8,141 bases of DNA. Origin: Elusimicrobiota bacterium (GTDB lineage: Bacteria > Elusimicrobiota > Elusimicrobia > 2-01-FULL-59-12 > JACPXA01). The translations under genes and the position numbers were made by a program. The stretch is taken from assembly GCA_016196785.1 (NCBI GenBank), contig JACPXA010000250.1, positions 1 to 8,141 on the forward strand. Reading direction: 5' to 3'. Below the pieces are notes generated by a model. The model worked only from the letters and a program-made list of their open reading frames with translations. It ran no database searches and had not been told where the DNA came from. The number at the start of each line of letters is the position of its first letter. Position 1 is the first letter of the stretch. Positions 1-5,808 of the stretch are shown piece by piece.

Positions 1-106
1 AGGGTGCGCCGTTGGCCGGAACTGCCGGATCGAGCCGTATGTCACCCTCAGCCGAGGGACGGCCATTGGGGATGGGTCCCATCTCAAGGCCTACAGTCGC
101 CTGTGA
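1..106 (+). CDS. C-terminal end of a left-handed beta-helix protein, probably a sugar nucleotidyltransferase (partial)
   Basis: The frame starting at base 2 is open from the window edge to a TGA at 104-106 and encodes 34 residues. They read as hexapeptide-repeat (left-handed beta-helix) sequence: VGRNCRIEPYVTLSRGTAIG, followed by DGSHLKAYSRL and the stop. The recurring pattern of a small hydrophobic residue followed by G-x-x-C/S-x-I/L is typical of the tails of GlmU-like and GDP-mannose/glucose pyrophosphorylase-like enzymes and of hexapeptide acyltransferases. I favour a nucleotidyltransferase because the next genes are a sugar-phosphate isomerase-type cupin and a mutase, but the catalytic part lies outside the window. 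The cupin starts 22 bases downstream, so the two are probably co-transcribed. Frame 1 is also open as far as TGA 127-129, but its translation has no such pattern. Confidence 0.6.
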   Translation, partial: GCAVGRNCRIEPYVTLSRGTAIGDGSHLKAYSRL

Positions 107-128
107 GGAACCCTTCGGAGTTTTACTG

Positions 129-488
129 ATGAAAGTCGTCAAAAAGCCGTGGGGCAAGGAAGTATGGTTCGCCCACACCCCACGCTACGTGGGGAAGTTC
201 CTCTTCATTCGGAAAGGACACCGGCTCAGTCTGCAGTACCACCGGGTCAAGCAAGAAACCGTATACACCGACCAGGGACGGTATCTGTTAGAACTCAACG
301 GCCGACGGCGAATCATGGCGCCGGGTTCTGTCGCCTCCATTCGACCGGGAGACATCCACCGATTCTCGGCCGCGTTCAACGATACCCGGCTCATCGAGGT
401 CTCAACCCCAGAAGTGGACGATGTCGTCCGCCTCAGCGATGACTACGGCCGTATCCCTGCCAAGGGAAAGCCGCCTCGTGGCCGCTGA
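129..488 (+). CDS. Mannose-6-phosphate isomerase type II-like cupin protein
   Basis: This is a 119-residue single-domain cupin resembling the C-terminal isomerase domain of bifunctional mannose-6-phosphate isomerase/mannose-1-phosphate guanylyltransferases. The N-terminus has the family's PWGKE motif (residues 7-11). The first cupin motif runs from RKGHRLSLQYH to E43 and supplies the expected metal ligands Gln36, His38 and Glu43. The second, PGDIHRF (73-79), supplies His77, and the LIEVSTPEVDDVVRLSDDYGR ending is typical. The inferred role is metal-dependent interconversion of fructose-6-phosphate and mannose-6-phosphate in the cytoplasm; stand-alone cupins of this type are often annotated without proven activity. 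I chose ATG 129 because CGGAG lies 8 bases upstream and homology begins there. The frame is open back to an ATG at base 12, but that would overlap the upstream beta-helix gene. The 3' end overlaps the mutase start by 11 bases, which suggests translational coupling. Confidence 0.8.
   Translation: MKVVKKPWGKEVWFAHTPRYVGKFLFIRKGHRLSLQYHRVKQETVYTDQGRYLLELNGRRRIMAPGSVASIRPGDIHRFSAAFNDTRLIEVSTPEVDDVVRLSDDYGRIPAKGKPPRGR
462..470 (+). promoter_or_regulatory. Ribosome binding site deciding the GTG start of the mutase
   Basis: AAGGGAAAG ends 7 bases before GTG 478, inside the end of the cupin gene. Its placement, plus the start of family homology, supports GTG 478 over ATG 421. The overlap with the cupin stop codon (486-488) suggests reinitiation by the same ribosomes. 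Confidence 0.55.
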
Positions 489-1890
489 GATTCATTTCGG
501 GACTGATGGCTGGCGAGCCATCATTGCCGATGACTTTACCTTCGCGAACGTCCGCAGGGTAGCCCACGGCATTGCAACGTACCTCCCATCCCCAGCAAAA
601 GTACTCGTGGGGTATGACAACCGCTTCCAGTCGGAAGACTTCGCAAAGACGATTGCGCAGGTCCTGGCACAACGAGGACTGTCGGTGGTGCTGTCTCGGA
701 CGAGCATCCACACCCCCACCCTGTCCGCAAATGTCGTGATCCAGAAAGCGGCGGCCGGGGTCATGGTGACTGCTAGCCATAATCCACCGTCATATAACGG
801 CATTAAGATCAAAGACCAGACGGGTCGGCCCCTCCCGGAACATGAAACCCGACGATTGGAGGCGTTACTCCACCTCCCCCCATCAGGTACAGGGTCCAAC
901 GGTCAGACCGCACTCTCGATTGCGGATTTTCTCCTGAAATACCTCGTGTACTTGCGACGACGTGTAGATGCAAACCTCATTCGCCGATTACGGGGGACGG
1001 TCATTGTGGATGCGATGCATGGGGTGGGGGCCGGAGTGCTGGACCGTTTTCTCGGCCGATCGGTACTGCGCCTCCACACCCTCCACCCGACACGGGATCC
1101 TCTCTTCGGAGGGCACCGACCGGAACCAGTGGAAGAGTACCTCACCGAATTGCTGGGCACGGTGAAGCGGCGCCGAGCACACATCGGCATTGCGCTCGAT
1201 GGGGATGCGGACCGGGTCGGTATCATTGATGACCAGGGACGTTACCTGACGCCCCATCAGGTTTTCCCGCTCTTAGTGTGGTACCTCGCAAAAGAAAAAG
1301 GGTGGAAGGGGAAAGTGGTCCAGGCGGTTTCACTGGGCTATGTGTCGGAGCGGATCGCCCGGACCTTTGGGTTGCCGTTTGAGGAGGTCCCCGTCGGCTT
1401 CAAGTTCATCGCGGAACGGATGGTCGCTGAAGACGTGCTGGCCGGGGGGGAGGAATCGGGGGGATACGGGTTTCGCGGCGGCATCCCGGAACGTGACGGA
1501 ATCCTGTGCGGGCTCCTCTTTCTCGAGATGCTCGCTGCCACCGGTCAACGACTGTCCCAGCGACTGCACGCGTTGGAGGGCGAATTTGGCCGCTCCTCTT
1601 TTTTGCGTCGTGACCTTGCCCTTGGACAGCCGATCACTGACAAAACCCAATTTGCGAAGGCGATTAGCCAGAAGCTCCCCAGCAAACTGCTCGGACAGAT
1701 AATTAAGGAAGTAAGGAGCTTGGATGGCCCCAAGATCATCTTAAGCGATGATAGCTGGCTCCTTCTGCGCCCCTCAGGCACCGAGCCCTTGCTCCGTACC
1801 TATGCCGAATCCCCTAGTCGAAAACGCAGCCGAGAACTCCTGGACTTTGCCCACCGCCTCCTCAGTTCCGTAACTCAAACCCATGATTGA
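478..1890 (+). CDS. Phosphoglucomutase/phosphomannomutase family protein
   Basis: This 470-residue alpha-D-phosphohexomutase should interconvert hexose 6-phosphate and hexose 1-phosphate in the cytoplasm, supplying the substrate of a nucleotidyltransferase. All four signature loops are present: the N-terminal FGTDGWRAIIADDFTF; the phosphoserine loop TASHNP with catalytic Ser100; the Mg-binding loop DGDADR (241-246); the sugar-recognition loop GGEESGGYG with Glu325 and Ser327; and the phosphate-binding RPSGTEP (431-437). The length fits the family. The GEESG loop is shared by enzymes acting on glucose and mannose, so the sugar is undecided; the cupin upstream argues for mannose. I prefer GTG 478 to the in-frame ATG 421. 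It is preceded by AAGGGAAAG at 462-470, overlaps the cupin stop by only 11 bases, and leaves four residues before conserved sequence (IHFGTDGW). The ATG would add 19 unconserved residues and a 68-base overlap. Confidence 0.87.
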   Translation: MAAEIHFGTDGWRAIIADDFTFANVRRVAHGIATYLPSPAKVLVGYDNRFQSEDFAKTIAQVLAQRGLSVVLSRTSIHTPTLSANVVIQKAAAGVMVTASHNPPSYNGIKIKDQTGRPLPEHETRRLEALLHLPPSGTGSNGQTALSIADFLLKYLVYLRRRVDANLIRRLRGTVIVDAMHGVGAGVLDRFLGRSVLRLHTLHPTRDPLFGGHRPEPVEEYLTELLGTVKRRRAHIGIALDGDADRVGIIDDQGRYLTPHQVFPLLVWYLAKEKGWKGKVVQAVSLGYVSERIARTFGLPFEEVPVGFKFIAERMVAEDVLAGGEESGGYGFRGGIPERDGILCGLLFLEMLAATGQRLSQRLHALEGEFGRSSFLRRDLALGQPITDKTQFAKAISQKLPSKLLGQIIKEVRSLDGPKIILSDDSWLLLRPSGTEPLLRTYAESPSRKRSRELLDFAHRLLSSVTQTHD

Positions 1891-1891
1891 T

Positions 1892-2046
1892 GAAAGAGGG
1901 GAGCCAGGAGTGTTGGCGAAGTGAGCCTAAGCGGCCCACGTAGAAACGCGTTGAGCGCAGGCCGCGAATGCGGCCGAGCACAACAGCGTTTCGAGTGGGG
2001 CCAGAAGCGTAGCGAACGCAGCCACACCCCTGGCTCCCCTCTTTTC
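1892..2046 (-). repeat. Large palindromic intergenic element A (full-length form)
   Basis: This element fills nearly the whole space between the mutase stop and the next start codon. The outer arms 1893-1913 and 2024-2044 pair at 20 of 21 positions; the A1909/C2028 pair is the only mismatch, and 1915-1917 with 2021-2023 extend the stem. Nested inside are 1933-1939 with 1995-2002 (one bulged base), 1943-1953 with 1981-1992 (one bulged base), and a perfect apical hairpin GGCCGC-GAAT-GCGGCC (1960-1975). The RNA or single-stranded DNA could therefore fold into one long rod. Read on the minus strand, 2000-2025 matches 5761-5786 of element C at 25 of 26 bases, and 1914-1927 matches 5784-5797 at 12 of 14. 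I know no named family with this sequence. No open reading frame with protein character lies inside. Confidence 0.85.
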
Positions 2047-2048
2047 CT

Positions 2049-3083
2049 ATGAAAGCCATGATCATGGCCGCCGGCGCGGGGACACGCCTTCGGCCACTCA
2101 CCTACGCAATTCCCAAACCCATGGTCCCCGTGGCGAACCGACCGGTCATCGAGTATACCTTGGACAACCTCCGGCGACATGGGTTTACCGAGGTGGTTGT
2201 CAACCTCCATAGCCACGCCACCATGATCGCCGACTGCTTGGGTGATGGGAGCCGCTGGGCGATGCGCCTTCACTACTCCCATGAAGAGACGCTGCTTGGA
2301 ACCGCAGGAGGGGTCAAGAAGGCCGAACGGTGGCTGCGGGACGGCCCCTTTCTCGTGACCTCGGGGGATGGCCTCAGCGATGTGGATCTCAGCAAGGTCC
2401 TCGCCTTCCACCGAGAGAAACGTGCCTTTGCCACTATGGTCCTGAAACCCGTAGAAAGTCGCTTTGAGTACGGGGTGACCGTTCTCGACGCCACAGGACG
2501 GATTAAACGATTTGTCGAAAAGCCTCACTGGAGTGAGGTGTTCTCAAACACCGTGAATACCGGCATCTATGTCTTTGAATCTGACATCTTCAAATTTATC
2601 CCGGCAGGCGCCCCCTACGACTTCGGTCGCCAGGTTTGGCCAGAGCTCTTGAAGCGAAAGAAACGCCTCTATGGGTACATCACCCCGGCATACTGGTGCG
2701 ATGTCGGAGACTTGAACGAGTATCGTCGGGCGCAGCGGGATGCGCTAGACCGAAAGGTCAAGATCGCCTTGCCCGGGAGGGAGATTGCTCCCGGGATTTG
2801 GCTCGATGAGGGTACACGGATTGGCCCCGATCGGCAACTGGTCCCTCCCTGCCTGATTGGACGGAAGTGCCGGATCGGGAGAGGCGCGTATGTGGGCGCC
2901 TATACGACCATCGGGGATCGTTGTGCCGTTGGGCATAAGGCGGTCCTGAAAAATTCAATCCTGTGGGGGCACGTCCAAGTGGATAGCAAGGTGCATCTAG
3001 AAAATTGTATTATAGGGTTCGGAGCGAACGTCACCGAGAATATCTCCATGTACGAAGGCGCCGTGATCAATATCGCCGAATGA
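2049..3083 (+). CDS. NDP-sugar pyrophosphorylase (mannose-1-phosphate guanylyltransferase-like) with left-handed beta-helix tail
   Basis: This 344-residue cytoplasmic nucleotidyltransferase should join a sugar 1-phosphate to an NTP, releasing pyrophosphate. Residues 1-230 form the Rossmann-like catalytic domain: MAAGAGTRLRPLT nucleotide loop, PKPMVPVANRP, SGDGLSDVDL metal-site region, FVEKP, the sugar-binding NTGIYVFE, and YWCDVGDLNEYRRAQ. From about residue 250 the sequence turns into hexapeptide repeats (IGRKCRIGRGAYVGAYTTIG and onward), a beta-helix used for oligomerisation or regulation. This layout matches mannose-1-phosphate guanylyltransferase/glucose-1-phosphate nucleotidyltransferase-like proteins; the mutase and cupin upstream favour GDP-mannose, but the base and sugar cannot be read from sequence alone. 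In some bacteria a similar module is fused to a mutase domain; here they are separate genes. ATG 2049 is set by homology (MKAMIMAAG). There is no Shine-Dalgarno sequence: the bases before it are C/T-rich and form the right arm of element A. Confidence 0.85.
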   Translation: MKAMIMAAGAGTRLRPLTYAIPKPMVPVANRPVIEYTLDNLRRHGFTEVVVNLHSHATMIADCLGDGSRWAMRLHYSHEETLLGTAGGVKKAERWLRDGPFLVTSGDGLSDVDLSKVLAFHREKRAFATMVLKPVESRFEYGVTVLDATGRIKRFVEKPHWSEVFSNTVNTGIYVFESDIFKFIPAGAPYDFGRQVWPELLKRKKRLYGYITPAYWCDVGDLNEYRRAQRDALDRKVKIALPGREIAPGIWLDEGTRIGPDRQLVPPCLIGRKCRIGRGAYVGAYTTIGDRCAVGHKAVLKNSILWGHVQVDSKVHLENCIIGFGANVTENISMYEGAVINIAE

Positions 3084-3084
3084 A

Positions 3085-3236
3085 GAAGGAGGACCGAGGG
3101 GTTGGATCGCGGGGGCCTGTGTGGCTGAGCTGAGACTCACAGTTGACGACAGCGGTGGAGATATAACCGCGAAGCCACACCGGAGCGAGCGCTCAACGCG
3201 AGCGTCCCCCGGAGACAACCCCCCGTGTCCTCCTTC
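3085..3236 (+). repeat. Large palindromic intergenic element B, the metK leader
   Basis: The arms begin two bases after the preceding stop. GAAGGAGGAC (3085-3094) pairs perfectly with 3227-3236, and GGGGTTG (3098-3104) with CAACCCC (3216-3222). Inside, GGGGG (3111-3115) can pair with CCCCC (3206-3210) and GTGTGGCT (3119-3126) perfectly with AGCCACAC (3173-3180), giving a branched fold. Two landmarks are shared with element A read on the minus strand, in the same order: TGTGGCT and the 12-mer GCGCTCAACGCG (3189-3200, complement of 1947-1958). Their starts are 69 bases apart here and 68 in A. The rest has diverged strongly, so membership of the same family is likely but not proven. Confidence 0.65.
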
Positions 3237-3245
3237 AAAAAGGAG
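3230..3245 (+). promoter_or_regulatory. Shine-Dalgarno-sequestering hairpin in the metK leader
   Basis: CTCCTT (3230-3235) and AAGGAG (3240-3245) form a perfect 6-bp stem around a CAAA loop. AAGGAG is the metK ribosome binding site, 5 bases before ATG 3251. The same CTCCTT strand is also the right arm of element B, where it pairs with 3085-3094. The two pairings exclude each other, as in a translational on/off switch. This is read directly from base complementarity; regulation itself is an inference. Confidence 0.5.
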
Positions 3246-3250
3246 CGACA

Positions 3251-4453
3251 ATGAATAATCGTGGAAACTTCGTGTTCACCTCAGAGTCGGTCACCGAAGG
3301 GCATCCTGATAAGGTCTGCGATCAGATTTCCGATGCCGTACTCGATGAAGTGCTGCGACAGGACCAGATGGGCCGGGTGGCTTGCGAGACCTTTATCACC
3401 GTTGGGTTGGTCATCGTCGGTGGGGAAATCAGCACGAAAGGGTTTGTAGACATCCAAGCCCTCGTCAGACGGCTCACCCGCGAGATCGGGTACACCGATG
3501 CGAAGTATGGATTTAACTTCGAAACGTGTGCAGTGCTGAATGCCATCGGCCGCCAGTCCCCCGATATCGCTCAAGGCGTTGACATCGGAGGTGCTGGGGA
3601 CCAAGGGCTGATGATCGGCTACGCCTGCCGGGAAACCCCAGAGCTGATGCCCCTCCCTATTATGTTGGCTCATGGTCTCACTCGACGGTTGGCCGAGGTG
3701 CGAAAACAGAAGATCCTCACATACCTTGGACCCGATGGGAAATCCCAAGTCACTGTAGAATACCGGGCTGGGAAACCGTTTCGGGTAGACACCGTCGTGG
3801 TAAGCTGCCAGCATACTGAGGAGATCTTAGACTCCACTGGTAAGCGGATCACCAAGAGGGCCGAGGAAGAGATCATTCAGCACGTGGTCAAGCCGGTCAT
3901 CGGCGACCAATGGCTGGATGATCGGACCCGGTATTTCGTCAATCCAACAGGTAAATTCGTTACCGGCGGCCCCCAATCGGATACGGGCATGACAGGCCGG
4001 AAGATCATCGTGGATACCTACGGCGGAATGGCCCCCCACGGGGGGGGGGCGTTCTCTGGAAAGGATCCGACAAAGGTGGATCGTTCAGCTTCGTATATGG
4101 CTCGCTATATCGCGAAAAACATGGTGATGGCGGGGCTCGCCGAACGGTGCACCGTACAGTTGGCTTATGCCATTGGGGTGGCTGAACCTGTGAGCGTGAT
4201 GATTGATACCCATGAGACCGGCCTCGTGAGCGACGACACCCTGGTGAACCTCATCTGGAAGCACTTCCAATTGACTCCCCGAGGAATCATCGAAAGCCTT
4301 GATCTGCGTCGCCCCATCTATCAGCAGACCGCGGCCTATGGGCACTTTGGGCGGACAGAGAGCGCCTTTACCTGGGAGCGTACGGACAAGGCTGTTCTTC
4401 TCAAACAGGAAGCCGGCTCGAATTCTGTCGCCTCAGGTCACCCGGCCCAGTAA
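3251..4453 (+). CDS. metK: S-adenosylmethionine synthetase (methionine adenosyltransferase)
   Basis: MetK makes S-adenosylmethionine from methionine and ATP in the cytoplasm, releasing phosphate and pyrophosphate. The protein has 400 residues, slightly longer than many bacterial MetK enzymes. Motifs in order: FTSESVTEGHPDK (9-21, with the catalytic-site His18 and the metal-binding Asp20), GAGDQG (114-119), the phosphate-binding region GGPQSDTGMTGRKIIVDTYGG, and HGGGAFSGKDPTKVDRS with its active-site lysines and aspartates. The QSD version of the GGPxxD motif, in place of the common GD, is a known variant. ATG 3251 has a strong AAGGAG site ending 5 bases upstream. The gene lies 6 bases from ahcY, so the two are almost certainly one transcript covering synthesis of the methyl donor and removal of its by-product. 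A run of ten G (4040-4049) encodes part of the HGGGA motif; the frame is intact. Confidence 0.97.
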   Translation: MNNRGNFVFTSESVTEGHPDKVCDQISDAVLDEVLRQDQMGRVACETFITVGLVIVGGEISTKGFVDIQALVRRLTREIGYTDAKYGFNFETCAVLNAIGRQSPDIAQGVDIGGAGDQGLMIGYACRETPELMPLPIMLAHGLTRRLAEVRKQKILTYLGPDGKSQVTVEYRAGKPFRVDTVVVSCQHTEEILDSTGKRITKRAEEEIIQHVVKPVIGDQWLDDRTRYFVNPTGKFVTGGPQSDTGMTGRKIIVDTYGGMAPHGGGAFSGKDPTKVDRSASYMARYIAKNMVMAGLAERCTVQLAYAIGVAEPVSVMIDTHETGLVSDDTLVNLIWKHFQLTPRGIIESLDLRRPIYQQTAAYGHFGRTESAFTWERTDKAVLLKQEAGSNSVASGHPAQ

Positions 4454-4465
4454 CCCCACGTGGGC
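4445..4465 (+). promoter_or_regulatory. Palindrome at the metK-ahcY junction enclosing the ahcY start codon
   Basis: CCCACGTGGG (4455-4464) is a perfect 10-base palindrome containing the GTG start codon of ahcY. In addition GCCCA (4445-4449) can pair with TGGGC (4461-4465), placing the metK stop codon in the loop. No purine-rich ribosome binding site precedes the GTG. The arrangement suggests ahcY is translated by ribosomes that have just finished metK and opened the structure. Confidence 0.4.
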
Positions 4466-5740
4466 AAACCGTTTCACGTCAAAGACCTGAAGCTTACGAC
4501 CGACGGGTCACAGCGTATCGCCTGGGCTGCCAGAGAAATGCCGGTGCTGCGGTTCATTCAGGAGCGGTTTCGGCGGGAGCGTCCGCTCCGAGGGGTTCGA
4601 CTCGGATGTTGCCTGCATATCACCACCGAGACCGCCCACCTCTTGCTCACCTTGCGGGCGGGAGGGGCGGAGGTGGTGGCCTGTGCGTCTAATCCTCTCT
4701 CTACCCAGGATGATGTAGCGGCGGCACTGGTGAAGGTGCACCGGATCCCGGTGTTTGCGATCAAGGGGGAACACCAAAAAACCTATTACGAGCATATCAA
4801 AGCCGTCCTCGCCACCCACCCGCACATCACCATGGATGACGGGGCGGACCTGGTGTCCACCTTGCATACCCGTCGTCCCCAACAACTGTCGGGCATGATT
4901 GGTGGGACGGAAGAAACCACCACCGGGGTCATCCGCCTCCGAGCCATGGAACGCGATGGGGTGTTGGGATATCCGGTTATTGCGGTGAACGATGCCCTGA
5001 CCAAACATCTCTTTGACAACCGCTATGGAACGGGGCAATCAACCATTGACGGAATCTTGAGATCCACAAATCTATTACTCTCCGGAAAGGCGGTGGTGAT
5101 CGCCGGCTACGGCCAGTGTGGACGCGGCCTGGCGATGCGCGCGCGCGGGATGGGAGCCCAGGTCGTGGTGACAGAGGTGAATCCGCTCCGTGCCTTGGAA
5201 GCCCTCATGGATGGGTATCTCGTACTGCCGATGGCTGAAGCGGCGCGGCGAGGTGATCTCTTTATTACGGTGACCGGAGATACCTCAGTGATCCGCAAGG
5301 AGCATTTCCAGGTGATGAAAGATGGCGCCATCGTTGCGAATTCAGGACATTTCAACGTTGAAATTGACCTTCAAGCCCTTAAACGCCTATCTGCTAAGTC
5401 ACGAGGCGTCCGTCCCTTTGTTCGGGAGTACTCGCTGAATGGGGCGGGTGCCCGGAAAAAGGAACACAAGATTTACGTCCTGGGCGAGGGCCGCCTCATT
5501 AACCTCACCGCCGCGGAAGGCCATCCGGCCAGCGTGATGGACATGTCTTTCGCCAACCAGGCGCTCGCGGCGGAGCATCTAGTGAAGCACGGACGATCGC
5601 TTGAGAACAAGGTGTACCCAGTCCCTCCCGAGATTGATCAAACCATCGCCCGCCTTAAACTCACCGCCATGGGCGTCAAGATTGATCGTCTGACGCCAGC
5701 GCAACAACAGTACCTCACCTCCTGGACCTCCGGTACCTGA
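4460..5740 (+). CDS. ahcY: Adenosylhomocysteinase, short archaeal/Thermotoga type
   Basis: This NAD-dependent enzyme reversibly splits S-adenosylhomocysteine into adenosine and homocysteine, relieving inhibition of methyltransferases. At 426 residues it lacks the extra loop and C-terminal Lys-x-x-x-Tyr extension of most proteobacterial and eukaryotic forms; it ends in the YLxSWxSGT pattern of the short type. Substrate-site residues: His53 (CLHITTETA), STQDDVAAAL (81-90), Asp127 (MDDGADL), Glu152 (GGTEETTTG), and Lys182 and Asp186 (NDALTKHLFDN), followed by YGTGQST. The NAD-binding domain starts at AGYGQCGRG (215-223), with Glu in VVTEVNP accepting the ribose. EGHPASVMDMSFANQ is the conserved late motif. 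GTG 4460 is chosen because conserved VKDL starts six codons in and no other start lies between. Some enzymes of this branch prefer S-inosylhomocysteine, so the exact substrate is an inference. Confidence 0.95.
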   Translation: MGKPFHVKDLKLTTDGSQRIAWAAREMPVLRFIQERFRRERPLRGVRLGCCLHITTETAHLLLTLRAGGAEVVACASNPLSTQDDVAAALVKVHRIPVFAIKGEHQKTYYEHIKAVLATHPHITMDDGADLVSTLHTRRPQQLSGMIGGTEETTTGVIRLRAMERDGVLGYPVIAVNDALTKHLFDNRYGTGQSTIDGILRSTNLLLSGKAVVIAGYGQCGRGLAMRARGMGAQVVVTEVNPLRALEALMDGYLVLPMAEAARRGDLFITVTGDTSVIRKEHFQVMKDGAIVANSGHFNVEIDLQALKRLSAKSRGVRPFVREYSLNGAGARKKEHKIYVLGEGRLINLTAAEGHPASVMDMSFANQALAAEHLVKHGRSLENKVYPVPPEIDQTIARLKLTAMGVKIDRLTPAQQQYLTSWTSGT

Positions 5741-5808
5741 AGGAAAGGGAAGTCGGGGGCGTGGCTACGTTCGCTACGCTTCTGGCTTACTCCGCCACTT
5801 CCCCCTTT
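5741..5808 (+). repeat. Palindromic intergenic element C (internally deleted relative of element A)
   Basis: This begins directly after the ahcY stop. Bases 5761-5786 match the complement of 2000-2025 in element A at 25 of 26 positions, including an identical 19-base core CGTTCGCTACGCTTCTGGC (5768-5786). Bases 5784-5797 match the complement of 1914-1927 at 12 of 14. The roughly 72 bases between these blocks in A are absent, and both blocks share a GGC at the junction, as expected for deletion between short direct repeats. Closing pairs remain: AAAGGG (5744-5749) with CCCTTT (5803-5808) and AAGT (5750-5753) with ACTT (5797-5800). Confidence 0.75.

Noticed and set aside
12..128. N-terminal extension of the cupin from ATG 12
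   Set aside because: It overlaps the beta-helix tail in another frame, has no cupin-like sequence, and ATG 129 has a ribosome binding site.
421..477. ATG 421 as the mutase start
   Set aside because: It gives 19 unconserved residues and a 68-base overlap with the cupin; GTG 478 has a ribosome binding site and a short overlap.
1875..2528. 217-codon minus-strand open frame across element A and the nucleotidyltransferase
   Set aside because: It lies antisense to a clear gene, is composed partly of repeat sequence, and its translation resembles no protein family.
3084..3250. Known SAM or SAH riboswitch in the metK leader
   Set aside because: CCGAGGGG (3094-3101) faintly recalls the SAH riboswitch start, but its CAGGCTCG partner is missing, and I see no SAM-I, SAM-II or SAM/SAH consensus elements.
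3281..3814. 177-codon minus-strand open frame inside metK
   Set aside because: It is a shadow of the strongly conserved metK coding frame and has no ribosome binding site or recognisable domain.
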